Source: Musa acuminata AAA Group
Lineage: Eukaryota; Streptophyta; Magnoliopsida; Zingiberales; Musaceae
Length of the DNA stretch: 64,000 bases
Direction of reading: 5' to 3'
Assembly: GCF_036884655.1 (NCBI RefSeq)
Contig: NC_088355.1
Span: forward strand, 23,715,501-23,779,500
Positions 51,595 through 62,665 of the stretch are shown here, in pieces. A model generated the notes under the pieces. The model made no database searches, was not told the origin of the DNA, and saw only the letters and a program-made list of their open reading frames with translations. Every line of letters begins with the position of its first letter. Within the stretch, counting starts at the first letter, position 1. A program made the translations under genes and the position numbers.

Positions 51595-53186
51595 CTTTTT
51601 TTTTTGGAAAGTAAAAGTAAATTGATTATGTGTAAAGTTTCTACAAATAGCTTTATCTATACAAGTCATAGACAAAGCCAAGTAACTCATAGAGTGTGAA
51701 TGCGATAGTTATGACTACTCATGCTGTAGACTATAACTACCTGTGGGTACATTATTTGGCATCATTCCCAAGATCTTTAGCTAATAGCAAAATTAAATTT
51801 GATAAAAATATATTTTTCTCTTCGGGTGAAGTGCTCGGTTTTGAGATCATGCTCCATACAGGATCTTGAGTCTCTAATAATCTCTTTCAATAGCTGAGCA
51901 TTGTTTGTGTGTTGACCTTCAAAGATTCTATTACATCTCTCCTTCCACATCCACCAAATAGCGCATCTGAAAGTAACCTTTGCCAGTTGTGTAAGAGGCT
52001 CTTTTCTTGAGAAACATTGCATGAGGTCGCCTAGTTCTTGGTGCAAGTTTGGTTGCGGCAGTCTATTGAGTTCAAATCGCTGGAGAATCTCCTTCCATAT
52101 CCATTTTGTATAATCACAAGCAAAATAGAGGTGGTCAACAGTTTCTTCTTGTTGCAAACAAAGGGAGCATCGGTTAACATAATAGATACCTCTTCTTTTC
52201 ATATTTTCTATTGTAGATAGTTTATTGAGAAGGGCCTGCCATGTACATAAGGAGTGTCTTTGTGATCCCGGTCGATCCCATGTCCAACTGCTTGGGACCC
52301 ACTTGTTATTTCTTTGCCTAATTTGATTCCGTGCGGATGTGGCACTAAATGTGACCATAAGTAACATTTGTTTTGCAAAAGATCCCATAGTTGTTGTACT
52401 TGGCATGCTTGATTCCAATCTCTAGTATTTCTCAAGTTTAGCCCCCCTTCATCTTTCGGTTTGCAAATGCTATCCCAATTTACCATATATACATTGCCTT
52501 GTCATTTGTGCCATTCCAGAAGAAGTTCATTAATAACCGTTCAATATCTTGGAGAAGTCCAGCAGGCAGAAGAAATGCATTACACCAATATATAGAGTAG
52601 GAGTGCAATACAGAACGGATGAGTTCGAGTCGTCCTGCTTTTGATAGAAGCCTATTTTTCCAAGAAGAAATTCTATTCTTTATTTTTTGTAGGATAGGCT
52701 GACAGTGGGTTTTGTGAATGCCTGTGGATATGAGCGGCAGACCCAAATAAGGAACTGGCAGGCTTCCCTCACTAACCCCCAAAGATTGTGCAATAAAGAC
52801 CTTATCCTCAACGGAAGGGCTCATATATACTTTACTTTTAGCATGATTTAACTGAAGTCCAGAAACCATACCAAAGTCATTCATAATAGTAGCCAGGTTC
52901 TTTACTGAAGTTGGATCATTTTGGAGAAAGATAAGTAAATCATCTGCAAATGTTATATGTGATATATGAATAGAGCTAGCATTGGGTACCTTAATACTGC
53001 CATTTAAGACTGCATGTTCCAACATACAGCTAAGTCCTTCCATCGCAATAGTAAAGAGATGCGGAGAGAGTGGATCACCTTGTCGGATGCCATTCGTGCT
53101 CCCAAAAAAACCAATAGGTGAGCCATTAAAGAGTATCAAAAACTTTGGAGTTTCCAGGCAAGATTGAATCCAATTAACCAATTGCT
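51595..53186 (-). mobile_element. LINE copy 12, 5'-truncated, in the S3 LTR
   Basis: Poly-T at 51595-51605 followed on the minus strand by tail, 3' UTR and ORF2 to the RT block upstream of RQGDP. CTCTCT at 51591-51596 and 53185-53190 may be the target duplication (short and low complexity). About 430 bp is deleted at about 52350. Confidence 0.86.
51777..53181 (-). pseudogene. LINE ORF2 fragment of copy 12
   Basis: 53181-52480 retains [19 protein letters not shown] and FADDLLIFLQ. A frame change occurs near 52490 (extra TA in accatatatacattg), then an internal deletion at about 52350, then the zf-RVT end to 51777. Diverged from copies 3-7 by scattered substitutions. Confidence 0.85.
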
Positions 53187-54183
53187 CTCTTAATAGATTA
53201 GAACTTGGAAGAAAAGAGGAAGAAGAACTTTCAACTTATACAACACTTTTGAGCTCTAAAAATCACAAAGTAAAATCAGAATTTTGGTGGTTTCTGGGTG
53301 CCCTTTCAGTGCTGAAAGGGTGGGGTATTTATAGGCCCCAACCCAGTTTGAATTTGGAGCTCAAAACTGTCAGTTCCCGAAATTCCGGGATTTGGCGGTT
53401 GCACCGCCTGGCAGAGCTCAAAGATTGAGCCTCTGGGCGGTGCCACCTCCTGTCAGGGGTGGTTGGACCTCCTGCCAGAGCTCGAAGACCGAGCTCAGGC
53501 GGTGCCACCGCTTGACTGAGGCGGTTGCACCACTCAACCAGAGCTCGGAGACCGAGCCCAAGTGGTGCCACCTCTATCAAGGGCGGTTGCACCTCCTGCT
53601 AGAGCTCGAAGACTTAGCTCAAGCGGTGCCACCGCCTGATTGAGGCGGTTGAACCGCCTGGCAAAAATCAGGGTCCGAATGGGTTGATCCATTCAGCCCA
53701 ATTTGGGTTTTTCAGGGGCCCAATTGCCCCAAGATTGAGTTAATGGGATCACCTCCCATTTCCAACTTAATCATTGTGCTAACTATGATATTTCCTAAGA
53801 TATTTACTGCAACTTGCTCTGGTGCGTCAATCGATTCTTCCGGCGAGCTTTTGGCGAACTTCCATTGATCATCCGATGAACCCTCGGTGATGCTCTTGCA
53901 GACTTTCGGCAAACTCCTGGACTTACGATGATCCAATTGGCGAGTTCCGATGAGCTTCTTTGGCAAGCTCATGGACTTCTCGGATTTGTTCCTGCAGAAC
54001 CTCCGACGACTGTTCGAACTTCCGTCGAACTCTCGAACTCCCAACGTGATCATTGTCTTGACTCCGGCGCAACTCCTGCTGCATATCTTATTTTCATCGT
54101 AGTTAATCCTGCACACTTATCTCAACATATAGATTAGATAACAAATGACAATTGAGATCATCATCAAAATCTGAGATTCAACA
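53187..54183 (-). repeat. S3 LTR, 5' part
   Basis: LTR start TGTTGAATCTCAGATTTTG at 54183 on the minus strand. Candidate promoter box (cctataaatacc, minus) at about 53322-53334. Palindrome array ggcggttgcaccgcc-type at 53390-53670. This copy anchors the identification of 5742-6826 and 6827-7258. Confidence 0.85.
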
Positions 54184-54201
54184 ATCTCCCCCTTATTGAT
54201 G
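54184..54201 (-). promoter_or_regulatory. polypurine tract of S3
   Basis: The plus strand reads atctcccccttattgatg, hence aagggggagat directly upstream of the LTR start on the minus strand. Confidence 0.85.
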
Positions 54202-55221
54202 ATGACAATCAATTGATAATGGAGTTAACCTTAACTCCCCCTGTCTATATGCCATACTTGAGATAAGTCATTCTTGAATTCAAAACCTTTGAATTCAAAA
54301 GACATATTGATAAGTTAAAATTATTTAAACTTATCAATACTCCCATCATGATTCCCATCATGATGTTTCTCTCTGAAGATGATGTCAAGGCTTGACATTC
54401 ATTTTCAAATTTTACATTACAAGTTTGAATGATGGTAATAGTAGCAATTCATCATAAGATATCAACATGTAAAACTACGAAATAAGATTTTGATATCATT
54501 ACATGATACAAACAAGGCATAATGCAAATTATAGCAATCATAGCATTAATTCATATATCTCTTGGTGATGCAAGCATGGCATTAATACTCATATATTACT
54601 CCCCCTTTGTCATCAACAAAAATTATGGTAATTGTGATACCAGGAGAACAATATAAGCGAATTTTGAGCAATAAGTGTGATGCCTTTACTAGGTTCATGT
54701 CATTTTCAATAGTGAGTCAATTATGCAACCATGACATGGAGATATCAATTCTGTTTTTACCCCGCATCTCCACCATCTATTTGTGAGTTTACTTTAAATG
54801 AAGTTAAAATTGATGAAAGATTAAATCTTGCTTCATTTTCACAAAAATCAAGATATGTATTAGAAACGAATCCTTGTTAGTAAAAACACTATCATTCATA
54901 TAATCAGAAAACATTTTTTTAAATATATTTATTTAAAGAATATTCTTCATATAGGTGTATGAGAGATGTATTTCATATGTCAACAATGATGAGAATTAGA
55001 CTCATTATGACATATGCTTTATTAAGTCCGGAGGATGATAATGTATCGAGAAACTCCAATTTTTAAGAGAATCCGAAAACGAAATTAAGACTTTCATGCA
55101 TTCGGACGAGATTGTGCTATTGATTTTCAAATATGATCATGAAGACAAAACATGCTTATTATCATAGAAATTTTTATATTCATACATATAATTTCTAACA
55201 TGTAATTGTGTAAAATCATCA
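54202..55221 (-). other. S3 internal remnant (3' non-coding region)
   Basis: AT-rich, no domain. A second polypurine-type motif (gttgatgacaaagggggag on the minus strand) lies at about 54598-54616, matching the multiplied tracts of S2. Cut at 55222 by LINE copy 13. Confidence 0.7.
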
Positions 55222-58200
55222 TTTTTTTTTTGTAAGTAAAAGTAAATTGATTATGTGTAAAGTTTCTACAAATAGCTTTATCTATACAAGTCATAGACAA
55301 AGCCATGTAACTCATAGAGTGCGAATGCGATAGTTATGACTACACATGCTGTAGACTATAACTCATAATTATTATCAATATAGAAAATGTTTATCCAGAT
55401 ATATCAAACTACCTGTGGGTACATAATTTGGCATCATTCCCAAGATCTTTAGCAATTAAATTTGATAAAAATATGTTTTTCTCTTTGGGTAAAGTGCTCC
55501 ATTTTGAAATCTTGCTCCATACAGGTTCTTGAGTCTCTAATAATCTCTTTCGATAGCTGAGCATTGTTTGTGTGTTGACATTCAAATATTCTATTACATC
55601 TCTCCTTCCACATCCACCAAATAGCGCATCTGAAAGTAAACTTTGCTAGTTGTGTGAGAGGCCCTTTTCTTGAGAAACATTGCATAAGATCGCCTAGTTC
55701 TTGGTGCAAGTTTGGTTGCGGCAGTCTATTGAGTTCAAATCGCTGGAGAATCTCCTTCCATATCCATTTTGTATAATCACAAGCAAAATATAGGTGGTCA
55801 ATAGTTTCTTCTTGTTGCATACAAAGGGAGCATCGGTTAACATGATAGATACCTCTTCTTTTCATATTGTCTATTGTAGGTAGTTTATTGAGAAGGGCCT
55901 GCCATGTACATAAGGAATGTCTTTGTGATCCCGGTCGATCCCATGTCCAACTTATTGGGACCCACTTGTTATTTCTTTGCCTAATTTGATTCCATGCGGA
56001 TGTGGCACTAAATATGCCATTGTCATGAGGCCAAATAAGTATATCTGAAGAGTTGTTCCTAATTGGAATAGCTATAATAGTCAGCCAAAGTGATAACATT
56101 TCGGGAGAAATAGGATTAGGGAGACACCAGGTACCGTTAGCAATGAACTCAGAAACCTTCCATTCTTTGGGAGCCCCAAGATCTTTTCATATTCTGTCAC
56201 CATATAATTGAAATATACTCTTCCCATTCACCCAAGGATCGTACCACATATTAGTACTAGTTCTAGAAGAGATTGCAAAGGAAATGTGTTTGATTAACCA
56301 ATTCCTTACCTTTAAAATTACTTTCCAAGCTGCAGAGTGGTATTTTCTTGTTAAAATTTCCCAGATTGATTCCTTTGAAAGATACCTAGCAGAAACCCAA
56401 TGTGACCATAAGGAACATTTGTTTTGCAAAAGATCCCACAATTGCTATACCATACTTGCTTGATTCCAATCTCTAGTATTTCTCAAGTTTAGCCCCCCTT
56501 CATCTTTCGGTTTGCAAATACTGTCTCAATTTACCATATGCATTGCCTTATCATTTGTGCCATTCCAGAAGAAGTTCATTAATAACCGTTCAATATCTTG
56601 GAGAAGTCCAGCAGGCAGAAGAAATGCATTACACCAATATATAGAGTAGGAGTGCAATACCGAACGGATGAGTTCGAGTCGTCCTGCTTTTGATGGAAAC
56701 CTATTTTTCCAAGAAGAAATTCTATTCTTTATTTTTTGCAAGATAGGCGGACAATAGGTTTTGTGAATGCCTGTGGATATGAGCGGGAGACCCAAATATG
56801 GAACTGGCAAGCTTCCCTCACTAACCCCCAAAGTTTGTACAATAAAGACCATATCATCAACGTAAGGGCTCATATATACTTTACTTTTCGCATGATTTAA
56901 CTGAAGTCCAGAAACCCTACCAAAGTCATTCATAATAGTAGCCAAGTTCTTTACTGAAGTTGGTTCATTTTGGAGAAAGATAAGTAAGTCATCTGCAAAT
57001 GTTATATGTGATATATGAACAGAACCAGCAATAGGTACCTTTATGCTGCCATTTAAGACTGCCTGTTCCAACATACAGCTAAGTCCTTCCATCGCAATAG
57101 TAAAAAGATACGAAGAGAGTGGATCACCTTGTCGGATGTCATTCGTGCTCCCAAAAAAACCAATAGGTGAGCCATTAATGAATATCGAAAACTTTGGAGT
57201 TTCCAGGCAAGATTGAATCCAATTAACCCATTGCTATGGGAAGTTCATATCAAGGAGCATCTTATAGATAAACTTCCTATTAACTGAATCAAAGGCTTTA
57301 TGTAAATCAGCTTTAAAACAGATTTTTGTCCCTCTTGCCTTTGAATGCAAATCTTTGACCAAGTCATTAGCAAGCAAAATGTTATGATGTATACTTCTCC
57401 CTTTGATGAAAGCAGCTTGATTTGGGCTAATGATCTTGTGTATTACCTTTTGCATTCTATTTGCCAATACTTTGGAGATGATCTTGTAAATAAAGTTGCA
57501 TAATGATATGGGTCGATAGTTCTCTAGTGAATCAGCCCCTGCATTCTTCGGAATTAAAGAAATAAAAGTGCAATTCATCTCTCTAAGAATATGACCTGAA
57601 GAGAAAAAATGTTGGCAAGCCTTGATCACATCATTTCCAATAATAGACCAAGCAATTTGGTAAAATTCAGCTAGAAATCCATCTGGACCTGGGCTTTTGT
57701 GCTTTGGTGACTTAAAGACAACACATACGATTTCGTCGTCTGTAATTGGGGCATTGAGGATTGAAATAGCTTCCGAATCAAGTTTTCTAGTTGGCTCCAC
57801 TTGAATGTTATTAGTTTTCCCAGCTTGATTGAGTAAGGAATAAAAAAATTGCTTTGTGTGTGCTTTAACCTCATCTAAATTCTCAATAAGAATATCATCT
57901 TTGTCTCTGCATTTGCTGATACGATTAACAACCATTCGAGTAGCAATTGAAGCATAGAAAAATTTAGTATTGGAATCCCATAGTGTAAGCCAATGCTGTC
58001 GAGACTTCTGCTTTGCAAAACTTTCCTCCTGTTTTAAGGCTTGTATGAAGTTATTTCTGGCTTCTGTCTCTTTGTAGATAATATTCTCATCATTTGGCTG
58101 AAGTTGCAGCTCATGTTGCAATGACATTAGTTCCTTCCTGCAAAATTGAACTGTGGTGGTCATATTGCCAAAGGTATTTGTATTCCACTCCTTTAGTACT

Positions 58201-58613
58201 GTTTTACAGGCTTTGAGCTTTTGACATAAGATGTAAGGGGGGGATCCATGCACATTAACATTCCAAGCAGATCTGATAACATCAAGAAATTGAGGATGAG
58301 TACTCCACATGTTAAAGAATCTAAATGGTTTCTTGCCTCTTGGTGTCGCTTTGTTTGCGTGTATATACATTAAAGAATGGTCAGAAAACAAAGGAGCACC
58401 ATACTCTAGAAGTGAATATGGGTAAACTGTTAACCATTCATGATTAATCAAACACCTATCAAGTCGAGCCATTGTTTTTCTGTTAGCAGCACCTTGATTA
58501 CTCCAGGAGAGCCAATTACCCACAGATTTCATATCAAACAAAGCTGCAGTATCAATGTAATCATTAAAACTTTGAAGCTGCCTTTCTAAAAGTTGTCTAC
58601 CCCCCTCTTTTTC
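55222..58613 (-). mobile_element. LINE copy 13, diverged subtype
   Basis: Poly-T 55222-55231, tail, longer 3' UTR (extra segment at about 55360-55410), ORF2 to the endonuclease region. It stops at about 58613, in a T-rich stretch of ORF2, where LINE copy 14 starts. Probably interrupted there by copy 14, with the remainder beyond the window. Confidence 0.88.
55449..58541 (-). pseudogene. LINE ORF2 of copy 13, broken
   Basis: Open parts: 58541-57234 (end of endonuclease with SDHSLMYIHA, RT up to FDSVNRKFIYKMLLDMNFP), 57092-56526 (FADD box, RT end), 56441-56187 and 56099-55449 (zf-RVT). Breaks include stops at about 57234 and 56525 and changes near 56450 and 56185. Many substitutions relative to copy 3; Asp precedes IRQGDP as in copy 3. 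Confidence 0.87.
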
Positions 58614-60893
58614 TTTTTTTTTTTTGGTAAGTAAAAGTAAAATTCATTATGTGTAAAGTTTCTACAAATAGCTTTATCTATACAAGTCATAGACAAAGCC
58701 AAGTAACTCATAGAGTGCTAATGCGATAGTTATGACTACACATGCTGTAGACTATAACTATCTGTGGGTACATTATTTGGCATCATTCCCAAGATCTTTA
58801 GCTAATAGCAAAATTAAATTTGATAAAAATATTTTTTTCTCTTCGGGTGAAGTGCTCGGTTTTGAGTTCATGCTCCATACAGGATCTTGAGTCTCTAATA
58901 ATCTCTTTCAAGAGCTGAGCATTGTTTGTGTGTTGACATTCAAAGATTCTATTACATCTCTCCTTCCACATCCACCAAATAGCACATCTGAAAATAACCT
59001 TTGCCAGTTGTGTAAGAGACCCTTTTCTTGAGAAACATTGCATAAGGTCGCCTAGTTCTTGGTGCAAGTTTGGTTGCGGCAGTCTATTGAGTTCAAATCG
59101 CTGGAGAATCTCCTTCCATATCCATTTTGTATAATCACAAGCAAAATAGAGGTGGTCAACAGTTTCTTCTTGTTGCAAACAAAGGGAGCATCGGTTAACA
59201 TGATAGATACCTCTTCTTTTCATATTGTCTATTGTAGGTAGTTTATTGAGAAGGGCCTGCCATGTACATAAGGAGTGTCTTTGTGATCCCGGTCGATCCC
59301 ATGTCCAACTTATTGGGACCCACTTGTTATTTCTTTGCCTAATTTGATTCCATGCGGATGTGGCACTAAATTTACCATTGTCATGAGGCCAAATAAGTAT
59401 ATCTGAAGAGTTGTTCCTGATTCGAATAGCTATGATAGTCGGCCAAAGTGATAACATTTCAGGAGAAATAGGATTAGGGAGACACCAAGTACCGTTAGCG
59501 ATGAACTCGGAAACCTTCCAATCTTTGGGAGCCCCAAGATCTTTTCGAATTCTATCGCCATATAATTGAAATATACTCTTCCCATTCACCCAAGGATCGT
59601 ACCACATATTAGTACTAGTTCCAGAAGAGATTGCATACGAAATGTGTTTGATTAGCCAATTCCTTGCCTTTAAAATTCCTTTCCAAGCTGCAGAGTGGTA
59701 TGTTCTTGTTGAAATTTCCCATATTGATTCCTTTGAGAGATACTTAGCAGAAACCCAATGTGACCATAAGGAACATTTGTTTTGCAAAAGATCCCACAAT
59801 TGCTGTACCAAACATGCTTGATTCCAATCTCTAGTATTTCTCAAATTTAGCCCCCCTTCATCTTTCGGTTTGCAAATACTATCCCAATTTACCATATGCA
59901 TTGCCTTATCATTTGTGCTATTCCAGAAGAAGTTCATTAATAACCGTTCAATATCTTGGAGAAGTCCAGCAGGCAGAAGAAATGCATTACACCAATATAT
60001 AGAGTAGGAGTGCAATACCGAACGGATGAGTTCGAGTCGTCCTGCTTTTGATAGAAACCTATTTTTCCAAGAAGAAATTCTATTCTTTATTTTTTGCAGG
60101 ATAGGTTGACAGTGGGTTTTGTGAATGCCTGTGGATATGAGCGGGAGACCCAAATAAGGAACTGGCAAGCTTCCTTCACTAACCCCCAAAGTTTGTGAAA
60201 TAAAGACCTTATCCTCAACGTAAGGGCTCATATATACTTTACTTTTCGCATGATTTAACTGAAGTCCAGAAACCATACCAAAGTCATTCATAATAGTAGC
60301 CAGGTTCTTTACTGAAGTTGGTTCATTTTGGAGAAAGATAAGTAAGTCATCTGCAAATGTTATATGTGATATATGAACAGAACCAGCACTGGGTACCTTA
60401 ATGCTGTCATTTAAGACTGCGTGTTCCAACATACAGCTAAGTCCTTCCATCGCAATAGTAAAGAGATACGGAGAGAGTGGATCACCTTGTCGGATGCCAT
60501 TCGTGCTCCCAAAAAAACCAATAGGTGAGCCATTAAAGAGTATCGAAAACTTTGGAGTTTCTAGGCAAGATTGAATCCAATTAATCCATTGCTGTGGGAA
60601 GTTCATATCAAGGAGCATCTTATAGATAAATTTCCTATTAACTGAATCAAAGGCTTTCCTTAGATCAGCTTTAATGCAGATTTTTGTCCCTCTTGCTTTT
60701 GAATGCAAATCTTTGACCAAGTCATTAGCAAGCAAAATGTTATGATGTATACTCCTCCCTTTGATGAAAGCAGCTTGATTTGGGCTAATGATCTTGTGTA
60801 ATACCTTTTGCATTCTATTTGCCAATACTTTGGAGATGATCTTGTATATAAAGTTGCATAATGATATGGGTCGATAGTTCTCTAGTGAATCAG
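58614..60893 (-). mobile_element. LINE copy 14, cut by a chromovirus
   Basis: Poly-T 58614-58625, tail, 3' UTR and ORF2 as far as the start of RT. At 60893/60894 the sequence changes to a chromovirus LTR in mid-ORF2, so the 5' part should lie beyond that element, outside the window. Confidence 0.9.
58798..60893 (-). pseudogene. LINE ORF2 of copy 14, interrupted by LTR element
   Basis: The frame is open from 60893 to its normal stop: SNKVLANRMQ region, [29 protein letters not shown], then zf-RVT to FIKFNFAIS. No internal stop in the visible part; the break is the insertion at 60894. The first Met at 60825 is internal to RT, not a start. Confidence 0.88.
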
Positions 60894-61330
60894 TGTTAGG
60901 ACTCTAGCTTGGAGAGTCCTAATTGAGAGGGACATTCATGTAAAACTGTTAGGACTCTATCTAGGAGAGTCCTAAGTGAGAGGGACATTATGTTAGGACT
61001 CTAGCTAGGAGAGTCCTAATTGAGAGGGGCATTCATGTAGGAGGTTTTTCTTAGAGAAGAATTAGGAGTTGTAAGGGAATAGGAGTCTTGAGTAGGAGTC
61101 CTATTAGGAGTTGGTTAGAAGTAAGAGTCTTAAGTAGGAGTCCTATTAGGAGTTAGAGTTTAGAAGCCCTGTAAATAGCCATATATTCCATCTCTTTTGA
61201 TAAGCAATAGATGAATCTTTTTTGCAGCCTTTGAGCAACAACTTGGAGGGAGGAACCCCTATAGAGTTCCAAGGAGGCCGATCCCCTAAAGAGATCAACC
61301 CCAAGTTTAGAATCTGTAAGGGTTCTAACA
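60894..61330 (+). repeat. 5' LTR of G2
   Basis: 437 bp, TGTTAGGACTCTAGCTTGG to GGGTTCTAACA. The first ~140 bp is a threefold repeat as in G1, here with a longer spacer (atgtaaaac) after the first unit. Confidence 0.92.
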
Positions 61331-61332
61331 CC

Positions 61333-61344
61333 TGGTCTCAGAGC
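61333..61344 (+). promoter_or_regulatory. primer-binding site of G2
   Basis: TGGTCTCAGAGC: one change from TGGTATCAGAGC, two bases after the LTR. Confidence 0.85.
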
Positions 61345-62665
61345 AGCGTTCTTGGCGTCTCGCTGCCCTTCCACAGCCATCCATCAACCCTCTACAACCA
61401 TCCCAAGCAATTCCCACAATTGCTTAAAAGATCGTCACCGAATTCCGCCATCATCTCCACCACCGCGGATCATCCTTTGATCTCCCCGTGAATTGCAACA
61501 GGTTCTGGTTTCCTACCTTACTGCTGCTGCAATTTAGTTATCCTTATTTGAAAATCAAAAAAAAAAAAAAAAAATCGTTCTTATATTGTTGTATAAACTT
61601 TTCGTCACAAAGTTTTCATCTCTACGACGAAAGATACATTGCAGAATTCCAGCCGCATAGCACCATCTGTTTGATCTTGCTACTGTGCTTTTTATATCCA
61701 AATTTCTACGAAATTTTTATGACATCTTTGACACTTCTTAATAGTGGATTTCCCTTTGGTTTCATCAAAAAATTCTTAATATAAACTACTGATCTTTTAT
61801 GTCCAATCTGCTGCACTTGAATTGCAGAATTCAAGCCATATAGAACCATCTGTTTGATCTTGCTACTATGCTTTTTCTATCCAAATTTCTACGAAATTTT
61901 TATGATATCTTTGACACTTCCTAACAGTAGATTTCCCTTTGGTTTCATCGAAAAATTCGAAATATAAACTACTGATCTTTTATGTCCAATCTGCTGCACT
62001 TGAAAATCTATGCTGCAGAAAATTTCAGCCGCATATTATTGCCTTAACCCATCTATTTGCAATCTTTTTTGAATGAAATTTCTTATACACTTCATATATC
62101 ATCTTGGCTTCTATCTAAGATTGATCTATTAAGAAAATTCATCTCAAAAAACGATTTTATGTTGCTGCAAATTTTCGTCGTATCCTGCTGAAATTTTTCG
62201 ACGAGAATTCTGCAATTGCAACTTGCACCAATTTCCTTGCTGTTATACTGCCGAAATTTTCTTGATTAAATTAGATATCCTTGCTGTCATATAAATTGTG
62301 ATTTTGCTATCAATTCCCTCCTCAATTCTCTCACGTTTTTGGTGGGAATTACGTCGAGAAACCGTTGTTTCTTCGACGACAATTCTACTCTTACAAGACA
62401 GCACATACTTACTGCAACTTCCATTGATTTCTACCAAACCTTTGCTACCATCTACTACATATCCAAAACTTTTAACTACCGCCCTAAAACTCTACCAAAC
62501 CACACCCTCAACCTGCACCCAAAATAGCCACAAAACGAGCCTAAATCGTAGCCTACATCCACCAATCTACCAACCCTTTCGACCATCACCTTTCTTAACC
62601 AATACATACCTTTAACCCAACAACAAAAGAGAGATCTTGATATCACAGATTAGACGGCATATACT
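61345..62665 (+). other. G2 untranslated leader with tandem duplication
   Basis: 1.3 kb between primer-binding site and gag. A block of about 187 bp starting gcagaattccagccgcatag (about 61640) is repeated at about 61827 with moderate divergence (gcagaattcaagccatatag). G1's leader (25073-25656) lacks this block. No gene; short frames are incidental. Confidence 0.75.

Larger units (their letters stand above)
50903..55221 (-). mobile_element. Sirevirus-type element S3: LTR and 3' internal part
   Basis: On the minus strand the 3' internal region (55221-54184) with a polypurine tract leads into the LTR (54183-50903), interrupted by LINE copy 12. gag-pol would lie beyond 55222, replaced there by LINE copy 13. 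Only one LTR is in the window. Confidence 0.8.

Noticed and set aside
61146..61491. Short overlapping frames around the G2 LTR end and primer-binding site
   Set aside because: They span the LTR/leader boundary and have no counterpart in the intact part of G1.
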